A stretch of DNA of 41,691 nucleotides from Chloroflexota bacterium (lineage in GTDB: Bacteria > Chloroflexota > Anaerolineae > Anaerolineales > Villigracilaceae), in assembly GCA_016875755.1 (NCBI GenBank), contig VGOX01000001.1, forward strand, positions 1 through 41,691. The letters run 5' to 3'. Position numbers and translations under genes: made by a program. Position 1 is the stretch's first letter; every line of letters begins with the position of its first letter. Positions 14,178 to 23,100 of this stretch are shown one piece after another. The notes under the pieces are model-generated. The model ran no database searches. It was not told the origin of the DNA and saw only the letters and a list, made by a program, of their open reading frames with translations.

Positions 14178-15152
14178 TCAGAGTCTCACCAGTTCGCCGC
14201 TATGTTTTGAGCTATAGCCCGTCAATGTGGTCAGCATCTCACGGAAATTTTTTGTCTGGATGTATTCGAGCAGCAGGTTGAGATTCTGCTCCTGCTCGCG
14301 CGGCAGGACGAGATCGTAGCGTTCTTCAAAGAGCGGGATGAAATCCAATCCATTTTGATGCGCCGCCGCTTGCAACCCAAGTGACACATCCACCTTGTTT
14401 TGGGCGACTAAGTTCGCCGCTTCACTATGTGTTTTTACTTGATTCTCGTACCCCGAAATTTGCTCCACTGGAACCTTATGCTTGCGCAATTCAGCATCCA
14501 GCCATAAGCGTGTGCCCGAACCAGCATTGCGATTCGCAAAACGGATATTCGGGTTGGCTATATCTGAGATATTCCTGATGCCCTTCGGATTTCCGCTTGC
14601 GATCATCAAGCCCTGAGTGCGATACGCGAGGGTGATCACCTCCACATCGCGGTCTGGGAAGAGACGTTTGACAAAGGGTGTGTTGTATTCACCGTTGACA
14701 TCCAACAGGTGCGAACCGCTGATCTGACACAGTCCCTGCCGCAGGTTCACCAACCCATCCAACGAACCGACGGGCAGGCTGAGCAAATTGACATGCTTTG
14801 CCAAATACTCGGTCACGTTCTCGAGGGCGATATCGTGACTGCCAGAAAAGATGACCGAAGGTTTCTTACTCTTGGGTAGGATGATCTCCTGCACGAGCAA
14901 TGCATCCGCTTTGGCGCGGTAGAACTTCTCCATCACCTTACCCGTGCGGCGCACTTCGCTGATCTCGATCAAGCCCGCAGATTCCAATGCCAGGATGTGG
15001 TGCCGTACCCACGCGGGTGACTGCTTCAAGGTCCGCGCGAGATGCGTAAGCGTGGCAGGAGCAGCCATCAGCAGACGCAAAATATCCATGCGGCGTGAAT
15101 CCGCCAGCAGTTTGATCTTGTCGAAGGAGTTGATGGGTGAGATTGTTTTCAT
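14178..15152 (-). CDS. ArsR-like HTH regulator with periplasmic-binding-like sensor domain (probable tungstate/molybdate regulator)
   Basis: The 324-residue protein starts with a winged helix of ArsR type (about 8-75): LADSRRMDILRLLMAAPATL, LARTLKQSPAWVRHHILALE, then GLIEISEVRRTGKV. The rest (about 100-324) resembles the PBP-like domain fused to HTHs in molybdate/tungstate-type regulators, with SGSHDIALE, GLMIASGNPKGI and NRNAGSGTRLWLDAEL. The sensor domain lacks a signal peptide, so it would bind ligand in the cytoplasm. Its place directly upstream of tupABC on the same strand suggests it controls tungstate uptake. A shared sequence AAACTTAA upstream of both genes is compatible with autoregulation. 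The ligand is inferred from context. Confidence 0.85.
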   Translation of the reverse strand: MKTISPINSFDKIKLLADSRRMDILRLLMAAPATLTHLARTLKQSPAWVRHHILALESAGLIEISEVRRTGKVMEKFYRAKADALLVQEIILPKSKKPSVIFSGSHDIALENVTEYLAKHVNLLSLPVGSLDGLVNLRQGLCQISGSHLLDVNGEYNTPFVKRLFPDRDVEVITLAYRTQGLMIASGNPKGIRNISDIANPNIRFANRNAGSGTRLWLDAELRKHKVPVEQISGYENQVKTHSEAANLVAQNKVDVSLGLQAAAHQNGLDFIPLFEERYDLVLPREQEQNLNLLLEYIQTKNFREMLTTLTGYSSKHSGELVRL

Positions 15153-15167
15153 CTATGGCATAAGGGA

Positions 15168-15175
15168 AAACTTAA
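15168..15175. promoter_or_regulatory. operator half-site (AAACTTAA) upstream of the regulator gene
   Basis: Identical to one arm of the palindrome at 14141-14156. It lies 16 bp upstream of the regulator ATG. It is short and AT-rich, so chance is possible. Confidence 0.25.
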
Positions 15176-15222
15176 CGGTGAGTCTAAAAGAAAAAATGAG
15201 ATGAGTCAAGCATAATTTTTAT

Positions 15223-15251
15223 TTGACATGCCCTATCCGCTATGTTATAAA
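15223..15251 (+). promoter_or_regulatory. sigma-70-type promoter of the SAM riboswitch unit
   Basis: A perfect TTGACA (15223-15228), a 17-bp spacer and TATAAA (15246-15251). The start point would be near 15258, just before the riboswitch aptamer. Confidence 0.85.
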
Positions 15252-15274
15252 AAAGAACAAATTTGTGATTCTGT

Positions 15275-15376
15275 ACTCATCCAGAGAGGTTGAGGGAACG
15301 GCCCTGTGAAGCCTCGGCAACCGTTTAAGCGGTGCCAATTCCGTCGTAAGGATAATTTCCCTACGGAAGATGAGAG
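15275..15376 (+). ncRNA. SAM-I (S-box) riboswitch aptamer
   Basis: The sequence shows the conserved S-box core: CCAGAGAGGTTGAGGGA near the 5' side, then GGCCCTGTGAAGCCTCGGCAACC. It is closed by the P1 helix CTCATC (15276-15281) with GATGAG (15369-15374). SAM binding stabilises P1. The 3' strand of P1 (ATGAGAG, 15370-15376) can instead pair with CTCTCAT (15397-15403), the left arm of the terminator, so the SAM-bound state should terminate and the free state should read through. The first downstream genes are a YdeI-like and a GNAT gene, with metH third. Confidence 0.93.
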
Positions 15377-15394
15377 TTGCGTGTGTTGAATACC

Positions 15395-15420
15395 GCCTCT
15401 CATGTGGAGAGGCTTTTTTT
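15395..15420 (+). terminator. riboswitch-controlled intrinsic terminator
   Basis: A stem GCCTCTC (15395-15401)/GAGAGGC (15407-15413) with a 5-nt loop is followed by seven T. Its left arm overlaps the antiterminator partner of riboswitch P1. Confidence 0.92.
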
Positions 15421-15439
15421 ATTAAGTTTGGAGTTGAAA

Positions 15440-15778
15440 ATGGAAATCGGCGAAACAATTTACGTGACCACCCGCGAGGAATTCCGCACGTGGTTGGAAG
15501 AGAATTACAAGACCAGCAAAGAGATCTGGTTGATTCAATACAAAAAGGTGACGAAGAAGCCATCCATCCCTTATGCGGATGCGGTGGAGGAAGCCATCTG
15601 CTTTGGCTGGATCGACGGCTTCGAAAAAGGCATGGACGGCGACCGTTATGCCACCCGTTTTACGCGTCGCAGGCAGAAATCGAATTGGACGGATACCAAT
15701 ATCGAGCGCGCCCGCAGGATGATCGAAGAAGGCAAAATGACCGAGGCTGGGCGGACGTTTTTGCCAAAGGGTATCTAA
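15440..15778 (+). CDS. YdeI/OmpD-associated-like protein, C-terminally short
   Basis: The 112-residue product matches the N-terminal part of the YdeI/OmpD-associated family: EFRTWLEENYKTSKEIWL, PSIPYADAVEEAICFGWIDG, RYATRFTRRRQKSNW, IERARRMIEEGKMTEAG. Family members usually continue for about 70-80 more residues. Here a stop follows ten residues later (RTFLPKGI), so the C-terminal domain is missing. GGAG 6 nt before the ATG at 15440 sets the start, after the riboswitch terminator. It is the first gene controlled by the SAM-I riboswitch. The family function is poorly known (linked to stress or bacteriocin protection in some species). Confidence 0.8.
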   Translation: MEIGETIYVTTREEFRTWLEENYKTSKEIWLIQYKKVTKKPSIPYADAVEEAICFGWIDGFEKGMDGDRYATRFTRRRQKSNWTDTNIERARRMIEEGKMTEAGRTFLPKGI

Positions 15779-15807
15779 AGCGTGCAGGAATTCAGATGTG
15801 AAGCTAT

Positions 15808-16242
15808 ATGAACGAAAAAATAACGATCTCCATCGCTTCTGTGGACGACGCACATGCCATTTCAAGATTGAACCTGCTCTTCAACGAAGCAGACGAATCC
15901 GCCGAAAACATCGCCGCTCGCATGAGTGACCCGAACTGTGTGGAAACGGTCATCCTTGCCAAAGTTGTAGATGAAGCCGTTGGATTTGCCCTCGTGCGTG
16001 TGGTGCCCAGCGTTTTATACGCCGCCCCTCACACCGAGTTGACCGAGTTGTATGTAATGGAAGAATTCCGTCAGCAAGGCATTGCAAGTGACTTGATTGC
16101 CTTCGCTGAGCAAGTCGCTGTTCAAAAAGGTGCGCGAAGCATCCTTGTGCAAACGGGTGATGATAATTTGTCCGCGCTGGCGCTTTATAAAAAACATGGT
16201 TATGAAGAGTATGATCTTACACTGAAGAAAAAACTTTTCTGA
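15808..16242 (+). CDS. GNAT family N-acetyltransferase
   Basis: This 144-residue GNAT protein would transfer acetyl from acetyl-CoA to an amine. The acetyl-CoA-binding motif A is visible as LTELYVMEEFRQQGIASDLI (about 73-92), followed by AVQKGARSILVQTGDDN and ALALYKKHGYEEYDLTLKK. The substrate is unknown. It lies 29 bp after the YdeI-like gene and 58 bp before metH, on the strand controlled by the SAM riboswitch. The Shine-Dalgarno is weak. Confidence 0.88.
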   Translation: MNEKITISIASVDDAHAISRLNLLFNEADESAENIAARMSDPNCVETVILAKVVDEAVGFALVRVVPSVLYAAPHTELTELYVMEEFRQQGIASDLIAFAEQVAVQKGARSILVQTGDDNLSALALYKKHGYEEYDLTLKKKLF

Positions 16243-16300
16243 TAATCCAGTTCATCTGAGTTTATCTGTGGTAAAAAAAACGATAAGGAAAAAATAATTA

Positions 16301-19300
16301 ATGAAACGACAATACACCAACCGCCGTTACCTCGACGCGCTCGAAAAGAAAGTCCTTGTTTTCGATGGCGCGATGGGCACGAGCCTGCAATTGCAAAACC
16401 TGACTGCCGAACATTTCGGTGGCGAACAATACAACGGATGTAATGACTATCTCGTCATCTCGTATCCCGAAGCCGTGGAAAAAGTCCATCGTTCCTTCCT
16501 CGAAGCGGGTGTGGATGTGCTCGAAACGGATACATTCCGCTCGAACCGTCTCACAATGGTGGAATATGGCTTGCAGGATCGCATCATCGAAATTAACGTT
16601 GCTGCTGCGAGCCTCGCTCGCAAAGTGGCGGATGAATTCGCCGCGAAGACCGGTCAGCCGCGTTTTGTTGCGGGTTCGATCGGTCCGTCTGGCAAACTGC
16701 CATCCACAAATGACCCTGAACTCTCGAACGTCAAATACGATGAACTCATCGACACTTTCCGCGAACAAGCTGTCGGTCTCATTCAAGGCGGCGTCGATCT
16801 GCTGCTCATCGAAACCTCGCAGGATATTCTCGAAGTCAAAGCCGCCATCACGGGTATTCACAAAGCTTTCAGCGAAACGAATGTCTACTTGCCGATTCAG
16901 GCTCAGGTCACGCTGGATACGACCGGTCGCATGCTGCTTGGCACTGACATCAACGCATCCCTCACCATCCTTGAAGGCATGGGTATCGACGTCATCGGTC
17001 TTAACTGCTCCACGGGTCCTGAACACATGCGCGAACCGATCCGCTTCCTTGGTGAAAATTCCACGCTGCCCGTTTCATGTATTCCCAACGCGGGTCTGCC
17101 GCTCAATGTGGACGGGCAAGCGGTCTATCCGCTTGAGCCCGAACCGTATGCGAATGATATGTACGAGTTTGTGACCAAGCACAACGTCCGCGTCGTTGGT
17201 GGATGTTGTGGCACAACTCCTGCGCATCTCAAGTTGTTGGTGGATAAACTCTCCAATTACCAATTGCCAATCGACAAAACCCCGCTTCGCTCCACGCCTC
17301 AGCTTGCTTCTGCCATGTCAGCGATTGCCATGCGACAGGACCCTGCCCCGACCTTGCTTGGCGAGCGCTGCAATGCGCAAGGGTCGCGCAAGTTCAAGCG
17401 TTTGCTGCTCGAAGAAGATTATGATGGCATCCTCGACATTGCCCGTGAACAAGTGGCAGGCGGCGCACATGCGCTCGATATTTCCGTCGCCGTCACCGAA
17501 CGCGCGGATGAAGGCGAGCAGATGCGCAAGGTCGTGAAGAAATTGCAAATGGGCGTGGACGTTCCGCTTGTGATCGACACCACGGAAGTGGACGTGCTTG
17601 AAATCGCATTGCAAACCGCACCTGGACGTTGTCTCATCAACTCCACGCATCTTGAAGCGGGTCGTGAAAAAGCCGATAAGATATTCGCACTTGCCAAGAA
17701 ATACAATGCCGCCGTCATCGTGTTGACGATTGACGAAAATGGCATGGCGAAGACCGCGCAACGCAAATATGAAGTTGCTCAACGCATTTACGATATCGCT
17801 GTCAATGATCACGGACTCAAACCTGAAGACCTCGTCTTCGACGACTTGACCTTCACCCTCGCCACCGGCGACGTTGAATTTGTTGACTCTGCCAAAGAAA
17901 CCATCGAAGGTATTCGCCTCATTAAACAAAAGTTACCTGGTGTGATGACCTCACTCGGCGTGAGCAACCTCTCGTTCGGTTTCGCGCCGCAAGCTCGCCC
18001 TCCGCTCAACTCGGTCATGCTGTATTACTGTGTCCAATCAGGCTTGGACATGGCAATTGTCAACGCCGCGCATGTGGTGCCCTACGCCGAGATCGGCTCT
18101 GAAGAACGCGAACTATGCGAAGACCTGATCTTCAATCGCCGCGAAGATGCCTTACAGCGTTTCATTCAGCATTTTGAGAACGTCGAAGTTTCCACTGAAT
18201 CCAATGTCTCTGACCCGACCGAAGGCATGACCTCCGAACAGCGCCTGCATTGGAAGATCCTGCACCGCGTCAAGAAAGGTGTTGAAGCTGATATTGATGA
18301 GATCATCAACCGTGAGACGACGAATACGAAGCACGAAGTCGCCGTTCATACATTGAATAATGTTTTGCTCCCCGCCATGAAAGAAGTCGGTGACAAGTTC
18401 GGCGCGGGTGAATTGATCCTGCCCTTCGTGCTGCAATCCGCTGAAACGATGAAGAAGACCGTTTCTCATCTTGAAAATTATCTCGAAAAAGTGGAAGGTG
18501 TCACCAAGGGAACTGTCGTCATCGCGACTGTCTACGGCGATGTGCATGACATCGGTAAAAATTTAGTGAAGACCATTCTCGCTAATAATGGCTACACCGT
18601 CATTGACCTCGGCAAGCAAGTCCCCGCCGAAACGATCATCACTGAATCGGTGAAAGCGAACGCCACTGCGATTGGTTTGTCTGCGTTGCTCGTGTCCACT
18701 TCCAAGCAGATGCCACTGATCGTCAACGAAATGCAGCGCCGTGGACATAAGATCCCCATCCTGATTGGCGGCGCGGCGATCAATCGCCGCTTTGGTCGCC
18801 GCATCCTCTTCACCGAAGATGGCGAAGCCTACGAGCCAGGCGTCTTCTATTGTAAGGATGCCTTCGAAGGTTTGGACACGATGGATGCACTGATCGACCC
18901 CAACCGCAAACCTGCCATGCTCGAAAAGCTCCGCAAAGATGCGGATATGGAAATGAACCGCGCTTCGCAGACTCCTGACCACCGCAAAATCGAAGGCACG
19001 CGTTCGAACATTGTCCCCGCGCCGATTGCTGTACCTGCTAAACTTGGTCAACGTATCGTCAAAGATATGCCGCTTGAAATGGTTTTGAAACACCTCAACA
19101 TGAACGAGTTATATCGTCTTTCATGGGGCGCGAAAAATTCGCATGGCAAGGAATGGGAAAAGCTCAAAGCCGAGTTTGATGCCCGCCTCGCCAAAATGAC
19201 CAAGGATGCGCTCAAAGAAGGCTGGATCAAACCGCAAGCTGTGTACGGCTACTTCGCCTGTCAAGCTGATGGCGATGACCTCATCATTTACGAGGACGCT

Positions 19301-19807
19301 GAAAATAAAAAAGAGATCGCGCGCTTCAACTTCCCGCGCCAGCCCTACGACGATCATCTCGCACTTTCAGATTACTACGCCTCCGTTGAGTCGGGGCAAT
19401 TGGATGTGGTCGCGCTTCAAGTCGTGACTGTGGGTCAGGCCGCCAGCGACAAATTCGACAAGTTCCAAGCCGCCAACGACTACACCGAAGCCTACTTTGT
19501 ACACGGTCTCGCCGTCCAAGCCGCCGAAGCGACCGCGAACTATCTCCACGAACACATTCGCCGTGAGCTCGGTCTCGCTGAAGAACAAGGCAAACGCTAC
19601 TCGTGGGGTTACCCTGCCATCCCTGACCTCGAAGATCACTTCAAGGTCTTCAAACTGTTGCCTGCCGCTGAAAGTGAACTTGGCATGACCCTCTCCGTGT
19701 CGGGACAGTTAATCCCCGAACAGTCCACCGCCGCCATCATCGTCCACCACAAAGATGCGAAATACTATGCGGTAGGGGAGAGCCGCGTCGAGCAGTTGAT
19801 GAAGTAA
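16301..19807 (+). CDS. metH: cobalamin-dependent methionine synthase
   Basis: This 1168-residue full-length MetH moves a methyl group from methyl-THF to homocysteine via cobalamin. The homocysteine domain (1-330) has FDGAMGTSLQ and zinc ligands Cys236 (GLNCSTGPEHM) and Cys302-Cys303 (GGCCGTTPAH). The pterin domain (about 345-620) has GERCNAQGSRKF, VAGGAHALDISV, DTTEVDVLE and LGVSNLSFG. The cobalamin module (about 640-880) has DVHDIGKN (747-754, His749 the axial cobalt ligand) and LIGGAAINRRF. The reactivation domain (about 900-1168) has the SAM-binding RYSWGYPAIPDLEDH. AAGGA lies 11 nt before the ATG. It is third in the riboswitch-led unit, and a long hairpin follows. Confidence 0.97.
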   Translation: MKRQYTNRRYLDALEKKVLVFDGAMGTSLQLQNLTAEHFGGEQYNGCNDYLVISYPEAVEKVHRSFLEAGVDVLETDTFRSNRLTMVEYGLQDRIIEINVAAASLARKVADEFAAKTGQPRFVAGSIGPSGKLPSTNDPELSNVKYDELIDTFREQAVGLIQGGVDLLLIETSQDILEVKAAITGIHKAFSETNVYLPIQAQVTLDTTGRMLLGTDINASLTILEGMGIDVIGLNCSTGPEHMREPIRFLGENSTLPVSCIPNAGLPLNVDGQAVYPLEPEPYANDMYEFVTKHNVRVVGGCCGTTPAHLKLLVDKLSNYQLPIDKTPLRSTPQLASAMSAIAMRQDPAPTLLGERCNAQGSRKFKRLLLEEDYDGILDIAREQVAGGAHALDISVAVTERADEGEQMRKVVKKLQMGVDVPLVIDTTEVDVLEIALQTAPGRCLINSTHLEAGREKADKIFALAKKYNAAVIVLTIDENGMAKTAQRKYEVAQRIYDIAVNDHGLKPEDLVFDDLTFTLATGDVEFVDSAKETIEGIRLIKQKLPGVMTSLGVSNLSFGFAPQARPPLNSVMLYYCVQSGLDMAIVNAAHVVPYAEIGSEERELCEDLIFNRREDALQRFIQHFENVEVSTESNVSDPTEGMTSEQRLHWKILHRVKKGVEADIDEIINRETTNTKHEVAVHTLNNVLLPAMKEVGDKFGAGELILPFVLQSAETMKKTVSHLENYLEKVEGVTKGTVVIATVYGDVHDIGKNLVKTILANNGYTVIDLGKQVPAETIITESVKANATAIGLSALLVSTSKQMPLIVNEMQRRGHKIPILIGGAAINRRFGRRILFTEDGEAYEPGVFYCKDAFEGLDTMDALIDPNRKPAMLEKLRKDADMEMNRASQTPDHRKIEGTRSNIVPAPIAVPAKLGQRIVKDMPLEMVLKHLNMNELYRLSWGAKNSHGKEWEKLKAEFDARLAKMTKDALKEGWIKPQAVYGYFACQADGDDLIIYEDAENKKEIARFNFPRQPYDDHLALSDYYASVESGQLDVVALQVVTVGQAASDKFDKFQAANDYTEAYFVHGLAVQAAEATANYLHEHIRRELGLAEEQGKRYSWGYPAIPDLEDHFKVFKLLPAAESELGMTLSVSGQLIPEQSTAAIIVHHKDAKYYAVGESRVEQLMK

Positions 19808-19818
19808 AAAATCTTGCA

Positions 19819-19853
19819 GGGGAAGGAGAAATGCTTTACGTTTCTCCTTCCCC
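19819..19853 (+). terminator. 13-bp hairpin after metH
   Basis: GGGGAAGGAGAAA pairs perfectly with TTTCTCCTTCCCC across a 9-nt loop. The tail AATCAATTAAG is only weakly T-rich, so it could act as a terminator or an RNA-stabilising 3' hairpin. Confidence 0.7.
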
Positions 19854-19865
19854 AATCAATTAAGT

Positions 19866-19871
19866 TAAACT
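19866..19871 (+). promoter_or_regulatory. candidate -10 box (TAAACT) 6 nt before the GT87-like gene
   Basis: TAAACT, TACTGT, ATG; no Shine-Dalgarno. It matches TATAAT at 4 of 6 and lies within a TAAGTT-A-AACTTA palindrome (19861-19873). Confidence 0.3.
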
Positions 19872-19877
19872 TACTGT

Positions 19878-21245
19878 ATGAAAAGCTCCCTGCAAACAAC
19901 ATTCAAAATTTGGATCGGTTTGACCTTGCTGGTCATTGCGAGCCTGCTTGCCATCTATCTCCGCAATGGGATGGTAGGCATCAACCTGTTCATTCAACAA
20001 TGGCCCCTTTCCAACCTGTTTGTGACGCTGGCCTCAACAGCCATTACATGGCTGCTGGCAGGCGCGTTGCTGTACCTGCTTGCGAATGAAAAAATAAACA
20101 AGGAGAACGTCTGGCTGACTGCTGGCTTTTTTCTTGTCATGTTCGTCTACCTCAATATCCTGCGTGAACGCTTCCGCTATGGTGACTATCACTATTATCT
20201 CGAAGCCGCCATCGCCCTCTCCAACGGGCAACCCCTCCCTGACACCTATCTCTATCTTCCCCTTTGGGCGACCTTGCTTCAATTCATCGTTTCTCTTGGT
20301 GATCAAGGCGTGATGATCGTCCTCTGGATTCTCAACATCATCGCCCTCGCTGCTTTTTACTTCTTACTTATCACTGTTCTGCAACGATACAACTTCTCGC
20401 ACCACCTTTCGGTCATTGTTGCGGTTCTTTTCCTGCTCATAAACACCCCCCTCATGCGGACATTGGGATTCATCCAAGTCAACCTGCTGACTCTCGACTT
20501 GATCCTGCTCAGCCTCCTCGTCTACCCGAAAAATACGCTTCTCTCCGCGCTGACACTTGCCCTTGCCGTCCATTTGAAGACTTCTCCCGCTGTGATCGTG
20601 CTCGCCTTCCTGCTTGAATTCAACTGGAAGTGGCTGTTCTGGTTTGCTGTGAGTTTTCTTGCGATCGGCATCTTTCCGATCGCCGTCAACGGCATTGATG
20701 TATATTTCCAATACGTCAACAACGCCGTTCTGCTTACCCAAATTCCCGATACGAACTTTCACGATACTTCCTTCGACTCCTTCCTGCGGTTTCTCAATCC
20801 CTTCTTCGGGATTCAAATCACCCAAACCCGCATCATGGTTCTGGTTGCCAAAGTCATCCTGTTGATCGCAACAATCTTTGTCATGGTGCAAAACATCCGC
20901 GAGCGATCCTTCTCAAAGGAGAATCGCCTGCTCAACGCCATGCCTCCCTTGTTCGTATTCATGACCCTCGGCTCACCCATCGTCTGGGACCATCACGGCA
21001 TCTTCGTCACACTTGCATTCCTGTTGCTGCTCAAACGCATCGACACCCCCGCACATTGGATGATCTTCCTCTCCATCTACTTCTTCCAATTCATGCTGCC
21101 CTCCTTCGACTTCTTCCCCTGGTCCTACGGACGCCTCTTTGCGCCAATGATCGCGCTCTGGCTGATGTACGTCACACGGGAGAACAAAGAGCCTTCGCCC
21201 TTCATCACCTCCGCCAATCAATCGCTTGCAAGGCTTTCAAATTAA
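19878..21245 (+). CDS. GT87 (DUF2029)-like polytopic glycosyltransferase
   Basis: The 455-residue membrane protein has about eleven hydrophobic segments and GT-C features of the GT87/DUF2029 family, which includes polyprenyl-phosphate-mannose-dependent mannosyltransferases. Visible family signs are RERFRYGDYHYYLEAAIAL, then YLPLWATLLQ and GFIQVNLLTLDLILLSLLVY, and the C-terminal SPIVWDHHGIFVTLA. Such enzymes add sugars to lipid-linked or cell-envelope glycans on the outer face of the membrane. No Shine-Dalgarno is seen; a -10-like box lies 6 nt before the ATG. It follows metH after a hairpin and precedes a second GT-C-like gene. Confidence 0.8.
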   Translation: MKSSLQTTFKIWIGLTLLVIASLLAIYLRNGMVGINLFIQQWPLSNLFVTLASTAITWLLAGALLYLLANEKINKENVWLTAGFFLVMFVYLNILRERFRYGDYHYYLEAAIALSNGQPLPDTYLYLPLWATLLQFIVSLGDQGVMIVLWILNIIALAAFYFLLITVLQRYNFSHHLSVIVAVLFLLINTPLMRTLGFIQVNLLTLDLILLSLLVYPKNTLLSALTLALAVHLKTSPAVIVLAFLLEFNWKWLFWFAVSFLAIGIFPIAVNGIDVYFQYVNNAVLLTQIPDTNFHDTSFDSFLRFLNPFFGIQITQTRIMVLVAKVILLIATIFVMVQNIRERSFSKENRLLNAMPPLFVFMTLGSPIVWDHHGIFVTLAFLLLLKRIDTPAHWMIFLSIYFFQFMLPSFDFFPWSYGRLFAPMIALWLMYVTRENKEPSPFITSANQSLARLSN

Positions 21246-21305
21246 AAACAACCATGATCCCTTGGTGTCCTTTGTGACCTTTGTGTTTGATGGTTTTTAT
21301 AACTC

Positions 21306-23090
21306 ATGAAAAAACATCTCCCTGCCATCCTCCTCACCTGCCTCTTCATTGCAGGCTTGCTCACCTTCAACCGCTACGGTGAAAGCTGGGATGATCTTTC
21401 CCTGCAAAAATACGCCGCGAAATCACTTAACGCCTACACCACCTTCCCGCAAGAAGGCATCGTCAACATCGGGCGCGACGACCTCGGCTTTTACGGTCCC
21501 TTCTTCGTCATGCTCGCGGATGTGCTCTCCAAATTCCTCAGCGCCGTCCTCCCATTTTCCCTGCCCGACCTGCGCCATCTCGTTTATTACCTCATTTACT
21601 TCGCGGGCGTACTCGCCTTCCACTCCATCGCCAAACGCTGGCTGAGCGACCTCCCTGCCCTCGGCGCAACCCTGCTTTTCGCCGCGCAACCCGTTTTTTG
21701 GGGGCACGCTTTCATCAACCCAAAAGATACCCCTTTTCTTTCCCTCTTTCTTCTTTCCATTTCTTTTGGGATGCGAGCCTTTGACTCGCTCCAAACGACC
21801 CCACCCACTGAGCAAAATCCACGCTCCAAGCGGACTCTCACGCTTCTGACCACGCTCTGGCTTGTTTCTGTCTTCGGATTGTTTCTCTTCACCCAAGCCA
21901 TTCACTCCTACATCGAAACGCTCGTCCTCTCGGCACAGGCTGGTAACACCAACCTATTCTCACTGATCGCCAAGAACATCACTGAAGTCCCTGCTGAAAC
22001 TTATACCCAACGCTACTTCATCCTCTTCCTCCAACTCCGCACGTATTACTTTTTACTTATTACCGCCCTTTTACTTTTTACTTTTTACCGCATCAATCAC
22101 CAATTACTACTTACCTTATTTGCAGTTCTCATTCCTGCAATTCTCCTCGGCTTCACCACCTCCACACGCATCATCGGACCATTTGCTGGAGTGCTTGTTG
22201 CGTATTACGCTCTGCGCACAAAAGGCAGGCAAGCTATCCCTGCGTTGACGTTGTATGCCGTGATCGCGCTCATTGCAACCTACATTTCCTGGCCCTACTT
22301 GTGGATGAATCCCATTCCGAACTTCTTCAACAGCCTGCGTGAGATGTCCCTTTACCCGTGGGCGGGACTTGTGCTTTTCAATGGTTCTGCCTACTCGAGC
22401 ACAGACCTGCCCCTTTCATATCTTCCTGTTCTGCTGCTGATCCAACTGACGGAACCCGTCTGGGCGTTGTCCATTGTTGGATGGATAGTGGCAATCGTCA
22501 GCGCGGAGAAGAAGCGCGGATTGGTCGAGTTGTCGCTGTTGTGGTTCTTCATCCCGTTCATCGCATTCATCGTTTTTCGCATCGCGTTGTACGATAACTT
22601 CCGCCAGATATTCTTCATCCTGCCGCCGATATTTTTGATGGCGGGCGTTGCGTTGGAAGCGATAAAAAAAGTAAAATGGCAGGCTGCGTTAATTGTGATA
22701 TGTTTACTGCCAAGCCTGTTTGGGATTGTGTCGCTGCATCCGTATGAATATATGTACTACAACAGTTTTGTCGGCGGCGTGAGCGGTGCGGAGGGACGTT
22801 TCGAGACCGATTACTGGTCGACTTCTTTTCGCGAGGCGGCGGATTATGTGAACGAGAATGCTTCGCCGAATGCTAATATTTGGGTGGAGGGACCCGACCA
22901 GACATTTGCGTTGTTCCTGCGCGAAGACTTAAAGGTATATTCGTCGGGTGAGGTGGAACGTGCAGAACAGTATGAATATGTGGTCACTATTACACGTTAT
23001 AACTTTGATGAGACTGTGTATCCCGAAGCAGAGATTGTTCATAAGATCATGCGCGGTGATGCGGCCTTAACTGTGATAAAAAAACCTTGA
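21306..23090 (+). CDS. GT39-like (PMT_2) polytopic glycosyltransferase
   Basis: This 594-residue polytopic protein has about eleven membrane segments. The acidic motif ESWDD (26-30) in the first outer loop is the GT-C catalytic signature, and GHAFINPKDTPF follows in a later loop. The layout resembles dolichyl/undecaprenyl-phosphate-sugar transferases of GT39/ArnT type. The C-terminal part (about 480-594) is soluble and starts near YMYYNSFVGGVSGAEGRFETD. It lies in the same direction as the GT87-like gene and 10 bp before the metF fusion. Donor and acceptor are unknown. There is no Shine-Dalgarno at the ATG. The gap before it holds a low-complexity stretch (CCTTTGTGACCTTTGTG). Confidence 0.78.
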   Translation: MKKHLPAILLTCLFIAGLLTFNRYGESWDDLSLQKYAAKSLNAYTTFPQEGIVNIGRDDLGFYGPFFVMLADVLSKFLSAVLPFSLPDLRHLVYYLIYFAGVLAFHSIAKRWLSDLPALGATLLFAAQPVFWGHAFINPKDTPFLSLFLLSISFGMRAFDSLQTTPPTEQNPRSKRTLTLLTTLWLVSVFGLFLFTQAIHSYIETLVLSAQAGNTNLFSLIAKNITEVPAETYTQRYFILFLQLRTYYFLLITALLLFTFYRINHQLLLTLFAVLIPAILLGFTTSTRIIGPFAGVLVAYYALRTKGRQAIPALTLYAVIALIATYISWPYLWMNPIPNFFNSLREMSLYPWAGLVLFNGSAYSSTDLPLSYLPVLLLIQLTEPVWALSIVGWIVAIVSAEKKRGLVELSLLWFFIPFIAFIVFRIALYDNFRQIFFILPPIFLMAGVALEAIKKVKWQAALIVICLLPSLFGIVSLHPYEYMYYNSFVGGVSGAEGRFETDYWSTSFREAADYVNENASPNANIWVEGPDQTFALFLREDLKVYSSGEVERAEQYEYVVTITRYNFDETVYPEAEIVHKIMRGDAALTVIKKP

Positions 23091-23100
23091 AAGAGAAACC

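Noticed and set aside
16243..16300. Possible dispersed repeat (CATCTGAGTTTATCTGTGGT) between the GNAT gene and metH
   Set aside because: It resembles intergenic low-complexity strings I know from other bacteria, but there is only one copy in the window, so no repeat can be shown.
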